Assembly: GCA_038503035.1 (NCBI GenBank)
Contig: JAVSML010025532.1
Location: forward strand, 62,001-126,000
DNA: 64,000 bases
Source: Crocodylus rhombifer
Taxonomy: Eukaryota > Chordata > Crocodylia > Crocodylidae
Direction of reading: 5' to 3'
Of this stretch, positions 55,804 through 64,000 are shown piece by piece (the stretch's first letter is position 1; every line of letters begins with the position of its first letter). Both the position numbers and the translations under genes were made by a program. The notes beneath the pieces were generated by a model. It was not told the origin of the DNA. It made no database searches and saw nothing but the letters and a program-made list of their open reading frames with translations.

Positions 55804-58419
55804 GAAGCATTTCATGCTCCTTCAGTGGAAAAGGTGTGACAGTCTGTAACTACTTGGGTCCCTTTGGAAAGGGGGCACTAGGATATAACCTACCATAGGA
55901 AATACCCAACCATAGGAAATAAGCCACAATAAAGCAAACTCACTGCCACCACTTCCAGTTTCAAGGGGATCAGCTGTGTATGTCTCCAAATATTTTAGTT
56001 CCTCATGAAGTTACAGTTAGGGGGTGTAGAGGGATACCTCTGGCATATATTTGCCTTTGACTTGGACATGAGCAGAACCCATAATCCCAAATCAAGGGAG
56101 AAATCTGGCAGCCTTTACTCGGATAAATTGAGTATGCCTTGGGTCTTCGGTCTTGCCTTGTGTATGTTCATGCAGTTACAGGAAGGAGCTCTTCCTCTCC
56201 TTCCCTTGCCACTTACCTTCCTTCTCTAGGCACAAGAGGGAACTGGCATCTTTAAAGGGGAAACATTGTGAGAAATATAAATATGTTCACCAACAGGAAA
56301 AACTAAGCGATCCCTAGTTCACAGGTGGAAATTGTGGTTTACCTCAGGCTGTTCAGGGCAATGAAGGGTTTCAAATCACCCTGAATACCTAGAGGGATGA
56401 CTATAAATTGGGATCTCATATAGTTTTATCTTTAATGATCCTGTGAGTTTCCAGTCCATCTTGTTTTAGATACACTGGGGGTGGAGTGGGGAGGGTAGAA
56501 GATGCTGTGGGCAACATTTTTGGTCCTGTCGTTTCCTCAGACAAAGAAAAAAGAAATCTCTCTGAGGAAAAGGGAAGGACGAGGCCTGACGCCACATCTC
56601 CCCCCACTCCCAGATTAGTCAGTACTGACCAGAGCCTTTGGGAAGAATACAAACCTACCAGCTTTGACATGGGAGGTAACAACCACCAGCCAAGAAAACC
56701 CCAAGGGAGACTTCTTTCTGCTTGAAACCCCATACCACCACACAAGCGCTTGAGGTCAAGGTGAGGAAGAGCTAGCAAGTCAGGAGGAAAAAGGGATGGC
56801 TCTGCAGAAGCGGTCCAGGGCCACAGCTTAGGCTGACCATGGGACTGAATTATAAATAAAAGTTCAGGACATCCAGATGCATGGGGGTAGCCTGGCAAAG
56901 AGAAACCAGCTGCGTCTAGATCGAGGTTTCAACACAACATGGTGTGTTTAAATCCCAAAGTTGCCAGGGGCACATCTCTAGCTGCCACCATCAGTCTGGA
57001 GAAAACAGCACAAGGTTTACTGTCTCAAAACTGTCTTTGACCCAGTGAGATGCTGAGAGTCATCAGCTCCTTTGAAATGCAGTTCTCGTCCTCCACGTCA
57101 TCGTTACAATGGCATTTGAAAGGGCTCAGGCCCCCAAAAGGTCAGGTTCTCAATAGAGATTTTCTACAGAACAGCTGTAACCACCATTCCCACCACACAG
57201 GTCTCTTCCCGCCCGCGTGAGTAAGGTTACATGGCTGGGAGATTCAGGTCTATAACAGGGAACTCCTACCCCTGTTACTAGGATGGGGGCATGTAGCTGG
57301 GGCAGATGGCAGAAGGCCTGACTGCAAAGGGCAGCAGGTGTGAGTCGCCTGTTTAAATCGAGCTGCAGGCTGCAGAAGGCAGGGCTGCTGGTGAGGGAAT
57401 GATGAGCACGTGGGCATGGTGGCAGAGCATTTGGTCGAACGGAGCAGGATTTAGGTACATATACACCCAACTTCTGGACTTGGATGGGCAGTCTGGCCCT
57501 GGCTGCCACAAGAGGAAGGAGCTCTGAACAAAACTGGGTTCAGAAAAGAGCGTTGCAGCCAAGTGACATACCTGGGTGGTTGGAGAACAATCCAGCCCTC
57601 TAGGGTAGGCATGCTGTAGTCAGTCGAGGCCCAAGGGGGGCTTTGTATTTGAGTTGGAACCATTTGTTTAACATTTTGTGTTCGAGACTGACCGGAGGAC
57701 CATGGTGTGGCTATGGGGGAGGTTTGGAGGCCACCTAACAGGATGCCAAAGAAATGCTTTGCAGGTTGTGATCTGCTTTGGGCAGAGACATGAGGAGCTG
57801 AGGCCTAGAAGCTAAGGTCTGAGGCAATGGACCTGGGCTGAGGGGCTCAGCCAAAGAAAAAGGGCCAAAGCTGGGAAGGCTGAAGCCCAGACAAGGGTTC
57901 TGAGGCCTGGGGAGACACCCTTAGAAAAGCAGAGAGGTCCAGGACTGAGTCTGGAGGCAAAGAAGCCCTGAGGACTGAAAGGATGGCATCAAGAGGGGGA
58001 CCACCAAAGAAGCTACTCCTAGTCTCTAGAGGCTGCTTGCCCAGTATGGTATTGATAACATCAAAGACATGGGAGAGGAGAGATAGGAGCCTGGAGAGTG
58101 CGGCAAGCAGGTCAGATCTGCACCAAAGGGTATCAGGTGCCACAGCACGGACCTGCAGGGCTTGCTACAAGGTCAACAACATGTCAAGAAACATTTGGCC
58201 AGTGGGTGGGAGACTTCCAGGAATTACAAAATCATCACCGAACCCATTCCATCTCCTGAGTTATTAGCTTTACAATAAGTACACTTAATTAAGTAAACTC
58301 AGTGAAGCAGTGAGACAGGTCAACCACCCGGGAGGTTCACAGTACTTGGCTCCCATCAGAAGTCTCCAATTATAACAGATTCATGAGACCTTGCAGGCCT
58401 CACCTTCATGAAGATAAGA
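55804..58419. other. Unassigned non-coding sequence
   Basis: Moderately GC-rich to the right (57150-58150), with minus frames of 98-160 codons that have no domain signature and no visible splice context. No named repeat. Confidence 0.35.
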
Positions 58420-58668
58420 CATGGGTGGATCCAGGATTTTGTAAAGGGGATGCGTGCGATAGCTTGGCTGGAGCAAGGCAGAAGCAGCCATGGAGCTCCC
58501 CACATCCCCTATCAGCCAGGGTCAATGGCAACTGGGAGGGGGAGGAAGGTGCTGTCAAGCACAGAGGGGAAGAGGCGCAGAAATTTTTACCTGATTTGGG
58601 AACTTAAAATGTCCTCAGCTGCTCCTTCTGCAGCAGAGTCCAAAAAGAGGGCTGTGACTATGATTTTA
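58420..58668 (+). other. Possible end of a 'catgggtggatccaggatttt' repeat
   Basis: catgggtggatccaggattt at 58420 recurs at 60368 as catgggtggatctaggattt, each followed by tgtaa and a G-rich stretch. This suggests the left end of an unnamed DNA transposon. I could not find the right end or a target duplication. Confidence 0.4.
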
Positions 58669-58957
58669 TGATCCATAGACTATTAGAAAATTAGGGTTGG
58701 AAGGGATCTCAGGAGGTCACATCTAGTCCAATCCCCTGCTCAAAGCAGGACCAGCCCCAGCTACATCATCCAGCCAGGGCTTTGTCTATCCAGGTCTTAA
58801 AGACCTCCAAGGAGGAAGACTCCACCACCTCTCTGGGTAACTTCTTCCAGTGCTTTGCTGCCCTCTTAGTGAGAGAGCTCTTTCTAGTATCTAACCTCAA
58901 CTTCCCTTGCTTCAACTTGAGACCATTGCTCCTTTTTCTATTATCGACCATTAGCAC
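58669..58957 (-). mobile_element. CR1 LINE 3' fragment
   Basis: Minus-strand CR1 from the 3' end (tagggttggaagggatctca, ggaggtcacatctagtccaa) into the ORF2 C-terminus. The remnant frame 58957-58766 reads LPREVVESSSLEVFKTW in its second half, a signature of the CR1 C-terminus. Confidence 0.9.
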
Positions 58958-60367
58958 AAGGCCTTTTCACTTGGCCACCGTGGCAGCTGCTTTGGCCAGT
59001 CGTAATGCCTTGTGCTGCCTCCATCCTTGGGCTGTATCTCACCATTTACTCAGACTCTAATTACCCCTTCAAGGCAAGGGCTGGTTTTTGTTATGTATAA
59101 GACAACAGCGAATACAATGGGACCCTTTGCCTTCCCTGAAGCTTCAGCCAAAAATGCAAATAACAAGGATAATATTAACCTCAGCTGAAGCGCAGAATAG
59201 GTTTTTGCCAACTTACTTTAAACTCAGAGCATTCCAAGTAGAAGTTGAAGGAAGAGCAGGTCAATACCAGCAAGCCATTTCTAATGAATTCACCTCAGAC
59301 CGGAGCTTCACAATGGAGGGCTTCATGTCTGCTTGTCATCTCCAGGCACTAGGGGTTTATATTTTCTCAGCACCACCAAAACCCAGGCCACTTATTCAGG
59401 TGTTTAAATATGGGTATAGGTGCATCACATCAGGCATTCAAATGTAAGGGCTTTTGTCGTTTTTCTTAAATCTCCTAACCTCAAGACCCTTTGGCTAAGT
59501 GAATTCTGCCTTAAACCAAGTGGGTTTTTTTAAGTGACTAGTGACCTAGATGCCTACATGTTTAAGGACCCACGGCAAGACCCCAGGAAAGGGCTTGGTT
59601 TTCAGACAGCTATGACCACCAACCTCTGCCAACACATCCCTTTTAAGAGATCTTGGATAGAGCCAAAAATAGAGGCCTTCATGATCACTTTGGAAACATC
59701 TTGGCTCTCTGCTTAAAGAGAAGCAAAAGAATTTGCGATCAAAGCTCTGCTTCTTGGCACAGTTGTGAGAAAAGTGCTTTGTCCTTATTGTGTCTGAGAA
59801 TAATTTTATAAAGCAAAAGTACATTAATATTTTAAAGAAGGGCAATGCTCCCTGAAGCTGGTGGGCATTTCGTCTTGTCTAAGGCTGCCAAGCATGAAGT
59901 TACCATTGCCTTTGTTCCTACAGAAGAAGCAATGGTGCCTTGGAAAGCACAGAATAAAGAAATGTTTTCTCTGATATACTGAAGGCTGGCTACAATCAAT
60001 ATTCCTCCTCAGCAGCTGGGGTTGAAAAGCACTGTCAGCATTTGGCAACTTTTTTCCTGAGACTATTGTTGTCACAAATGACTTTGAAGCAATCAGACAA
60101 CCAATTGCCCATATGCCAGACTAACTCCGATGGTGCTAAACAGAATCCAGCTCAAATGGGTTGTATGACTGAGTGCTTTAAAACAGATGTCCTGAGTCTA
60201 TCTGAGTTGTGTATTGGCTGCTCATATACCTCCTACCATGTTTCCCAATGCTGTTAGAATGACTCTTCTTTAAAACAAAAAGAATATCAACAGACCTGTT
60301 TTTTTTCAAGGTAGTAATAGGCTAAACTAATTTTAAAGGGTTTGCACATATTTATGTGCATATATGC
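58958..60367. other. Unassigned non-coding sequence
   Basis: Nothing recognised. The 119-codon frame at 59088-59447 has no domain. Confidence 0.4.
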
Positions 60368-60620
60368 ATGGGTGGATCTAGGATTTTGTAAGGAGGGGTG
60401 TCGTTTGTGTTTTGTATCGTCATCACAGATAAACAGCACATATTTTTCTCTAGCCAAAGAGAAATTAGAAGCTTTACTATTATGCTAGGGGCCTAGAGCT
60501 ACATTATTCAGTTTAGATCAAAGGAAAAAAATCAAATATAGCTATTGGAATGTGCACTAATTTGCTAAAGTAAAAAAAAAAACCCACAACAAACTAGGCA
60601 AAGAATAGCCAAAGGATATT
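60368..60620 (+). other. Second 'catgggtggatccaggatttt' repeat end
   Basis: Left end as at 58420, then an AT-rich stretch. The right boundary is unknown. Confidence 0.35.
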
Positions 60621-61800
60621 GTATCACGAATCTCCTGGATGCAGCCCCATTACAGGCAGTCCCATCACACCAACCTACCCCAGAAGGGTGCAGTTTTCTG
60701 TCATGCCCAGGACTGCTCTATCAGGCTCCCCCTGGTCTCCATTATATGCCTAAACTTGCCCTGGAGTTGTACCCCTCTCCATTAAAGGGGTATTCTCCCA
60801 CTCTCTCACCCTAGCTTCCTCTCAAGCTCTTCCTGGCCCAAATCCTGCCTCAGGCCCACATCCCTTAGCAGCACCTTCATGGGACTTTCCCAGCTACCAT
60901 CATGCCAGCTCCAATGGCTCTGGCCTCCACCTCTCAATAGCGGTCCTCATTACGTCAGGACCTTTTGGCCAGCCTTAGGTCCTGGCCCCATGAACAGGCC
61001 AGTTGGGCTGTCAGGCCCTCCATGGCACTGGCCACCCCTCTCAGTGGGCTTCCACCCTTCGGCGCTCTCTGGTCCCTGGCTCTGGCCAGGCCAGTCAAGG
61101 TGTCACGGTCAGCCTCTGTGGCCATCTGCCCTCTCTCCTCCTGGGCCCTCCTCGCTGAGCCCCATCACATCATGCACACTCTTCTGGGCTTCAAATCCCA
61201 CCATGATCTTATTTTCTGTATTCCTCGGGTATACACTAGCTTAGCACTACTCCTCCTGTGCCCTGGCTCTCAGGGTCTTCTTGATCTAGTCCTGTTGCTT
61301 GCTAACCTAGCCAAGCTCCTGGCCTAGTTCTCTCAAGGCCACTGATCCTTACCACCACCCAAACTCAGGTACAAGCAGCCCTTGGCTCCACTGGGGCTAT
61401 ACTCCGTTAGAGACCCCTAGTCTGGGCAGCTGTAGGCTCAGGGTGGACCACTTACCTTCTAGACCCCTTGTTCGGGCTGCTCCTGCCTCTGGTTGTCCTA
61501 AGCCTTCCCCTTCTCACTCATCACAGCCTTGACTAGGCTAGGGACCCTCTCTGGGTGCTAGGAACCTGCCCTCCGATTGTAATGATGACTTCCCGGAGCT
61601 GTGTTCTCCTTCCACAGGAGTGCCACTCCCTTGCTTTTCTCCTGTATTAGCCATCTTGCAGCACTCAGCCAGCCCGTGGCAAGTGCAACTAGTACCCAGC
61701 CACACATGCCCCTCAGGTTGTGGAGAATCAATTTTTTTCAATTCTCCTCTTCATTGGGTGGGTTTTGTTCCCATCTCTCTAAGGGAACTAGGAAAGGCAC
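60621..61800. other. C-rich unassigned sequence
   Basis: Pyrimidine-rich plus strand with frames up to 121 codons rich in Pro, Leu and Ser, typical of composition rather than coding. It may be a worn retroelement in reverse orientation, but I see no diagnostic motif. Confidence 0.3.
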
Positions 61801-64000
61801 TGCCCCACATCACATCCAAAGATCTCCAGCCTGGGTCTGATTTCTGCCTTGGTTTAATTTGCTGCTGTCTGGGTTTGAGTCCTGTACTTCTACTTTGCCC
61901 AGACACTTGGAACGGACTCACCTTCCAATACTTTAAATGGCACCTAGGGTTGGAGGCTGCTGAAAATACCAGACCCTCCCAGGCTCATGTGACGGCAGCA
62001 TCTGATCTCTCCATTTGAACTGAGGCGTTAACCAGCATTGGGGCACTCAAAGAGCTGCAGGCAGGGTGAATTATAGACATTAGCTCAAAATCCATAAATC
62101 TAGCAAGCCATAAAGTGGTTTTGTAATCCTTTTATTTTAGAGGAAACAAGTTCTCTCACCAAGCCGCTCACCAGCTAACCAGAATCTGGCAGCACGAAGA
62201 GCAAAAACCTTCCAGATTTTCGCGGTGGCCTGTGGACTTCAATCTACGGCATTGCCTCAGTTATGTTTCCTCAGCTGGGCCAACTTTATGGGTTGCTGGC
62301 ATGGAGGAAGCATGCTGTGCGGGAACTCCACAGCACTGCAAGTGCCTCAGCAAATTAAAAAGGCAGGTACAAGGCTGAAAGAGCTATGAGGACTCTTGGG
62401 TGGGGAGAACCCCAGAAAATCCAGTATGAAAATTCAATAATAGAAATCCTTGTGCACCAAAAGAACTAGCTCTATAAAAGACTAGAGGAGACCATGGGTT
62501 TAAGGATAGTGGGCCAAGCTTTCAGCGAGTGTGACCAGGGAGGCTTTCACTGATATTGGTGAAACTGCACCTGCTTACAGCAGCTGAGGAGGATTTTTGC
62601 CTAGAGAGAATCATGGAGGAGGACAATGGGATGTTTTATTAGCAATTTTTCCTGACCCTCCTCTCTAGATTCAGGCCATTGACATAAACTGCAGAATTGG
62701 TGCTCTCGTCCCATCTAGTTGATGTCTAAGTGATTTGTTAGGTATCTAAGGCTATGTATGTCCACATCTCAGTGGCACTGTGCCTGACTGGGATGGCTCT
62801 GAGCCTGTCCCTTCCACCTGCTCCTGTTTGCAGACTCCCAACTCAGAAACGCACCAGCCAAGGTGCTTTAGTCAACATGCTTGGGCTACACTTTTCCAGG
62901 AACACTCTTCCACTTGAAGCTAGCCCTCTGCACAGCTGAGAGGGGAAGGTATGTGAGGCCAAGAGCAGGAAAGTATGGCAGAAGGATGCCAGCTCAGTGA
63001 GGCAGGTGCTACTCTGGAAAGCATAGGGCCCTCGGGTCAGGACCTGCCTCCAACAGGGCAGAACCACTTCCACTTCTCTTTTTCCAATGACTATTAACAG
63101 GGTGCAGAAAAGCCATCTCTCAGCCTGAAGTCTGTGCCCCTTGGCAATAATACTTTGGGTTTTTTTTCTTCTGCTGCCAACCAGCCTTTCATAAACCTCT
63201 CATGCCTGAGCTAGAAATGGAAGCTGTTCCCTCTGAAGCCTGGGATCGTTCCTGCTATGTACTAGGCAGGGATGGGAGTCACCTGAGAACTACATGAAAC
63301 ACCAGCCAACCTTGCACTGGCCCAGAGAAGGAGACCCCAAACTTCGCGGATGAATGACATCCCATCGAGAAGCAGTACACCCCAGCAGAGGATCCAGTAC
63401 TTGCCTCTCTGGTTAGACATGCAACTGTATGAGAGTCTGTTGAAAGGACACAGACAAGTGCCCTCCAAAAAGACTGAAAGGAATCAGCAATGGTCCAGTG
63501 GATGGACAGCATCACCATGCAATTGGCCACAATTGATGCACAAAAGAAAAATGCCACAAAACTTCAGGAGAACACAAGTAATCAAGAAACAAAACATGGA
63601 GCTGGAGGGACAAGCTGGATGCTGCTCGTGGTGCCTTGATGTCACTGTAGATTGAACAGCTCCTGGCACATTTTAGATGCTGCTACAAAGTGAGAGTGAG
63701 GATGCTTCAAACACGTCTTCTAGTCTTCATCATTAGGACCTCTCTTACAACAATGTCAGTAGCTCACCAGCATCCGGTGGACCCATGTATTCGGATATGC
63801 ATTTAATTAAATAGTTGATCTGAATTAGTAAATGACAAAGTAGTAACCCAGTATGGGTTAATACTAATATTATGTACCGCTACTGTGAACTGCGTCTCAA
63901 CATGCATTTAACGGCAGCATGGACAAAAAAAACTGAAGGATTTAGAGAAAGCGTAACTTTCTCAGTAAGATCTGCTGAGTTGCATTCCCTTTGACAGGGT
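61801..64000. other. Unassigned non-coding sequence
   Basis: No recognised repeat, gene or promoter to the end of the window. Confidence 0.4.

Noticed and set aside
56416..56898. 160-codon minus-strand frame
   Set aside because: No recognisable domain, poor codon regularity, and a plus-strand frame overlaps it. No splice or promoter context.
57847..58143. 98-codon minus frame with leucine-rich text
   Set aside because: Looks plausible at first, but it has no family signature and sits in purine-rich repeated-looking DNA.
63350..63655. Possible gag-like coding text in an alternative frame near 63485-63610
   Set aside because: A short helix-like stretch only; no zinc knuckle, protease or LTR nearby, so I could not support a retroelement call.

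Overview
The window looks like vertebrate, non-coding, repeat-rich nuclear DNA. The best fit is a crocodilian (alligator-like) or other archosaur/turtle-line genome. The evidence is many CR1 LINE fragments with the typical 3' end (gggctggaagggacctca followed by short tandem tail repeats), MIR-like relics, several hAT-type non-autonomous DNA transposons, a Tigger-like element, and the 'gttggtctaataaaagatat' interspersed repeat. I found no host protein-coding gene. Open reading frames are short, lack family signatures, and the recognisable ones lie inside transposable elements. The species assignment is an inference from repeat families.

Layout. 0.37-1.32 kb: decayed CR1 (+). 2.2-15.8 kb: four copies (2.2, 6.0, 10.0 and 15.0 kb) of one ~0.8-0.9 kb element with GGACAGAC-type inverted ends, interspersed with three hAT-type elements (4.66, 7.24, 8.31 kb) and the best-preserved CR1 (11.9-13.6 kb, minus strand; reverse transcriptase catalytic residues still readable but the frame is broken). 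16.9-17.3 kb: hairpin-rich element. 18.8-20.6 kb: largely unique sequence. 20.65-21.14 kb: AT/GT microsatellite with an ~80-bp-arm inverted repeat. 23.2-27.3 kb: cluster of the 'gttggtctaataaaagatat' repeat, often in head-to-head pairs, plus CR1 and hAT fragments. 29.16-29.88 kb: MITE with long inverted ends. 31-37 kb: mostly unique AT-rich sequence with a few stretches that look constrained. 37-42.9 kb: hairpin MITE, an inverted pair, and a 1.1-kb GC-rich hAT element with perfect 8-bp target duplications. 43.4-45.9 kb: GC-rich, possibly LTR-derived sequence with promoter-like motifs. 46.9-50.9 kb: MIR, tRNA-like SINE and other short repeats. 52.8-54.0 kb: GC-rich element with TACTGCGCAGTA palindromes. 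55.2-55.8 kb: Tigger-like element with TA target duplication and a residual transposase-related reading frame. 58.7-58.96 kb: CR1 tail. The rest shows nothing I can name.

How it works together: there is no operon or pathway. The window is a record of transposition: CR1 retrotransposition and cut-and-paste elements moved by enzymes encoded elsewhere, with nested insertions that give relative ages. I see no new defence, metabolic or regulatory system. The most useful leads are the target-site-verified hAT elements, the GGACAGAC family with a rearranged member, the Tigger-derived reading frame with a PCNA-box-like motif, and a hammerhead-like core in the 'gttggtctaataaaagatat' repeat.
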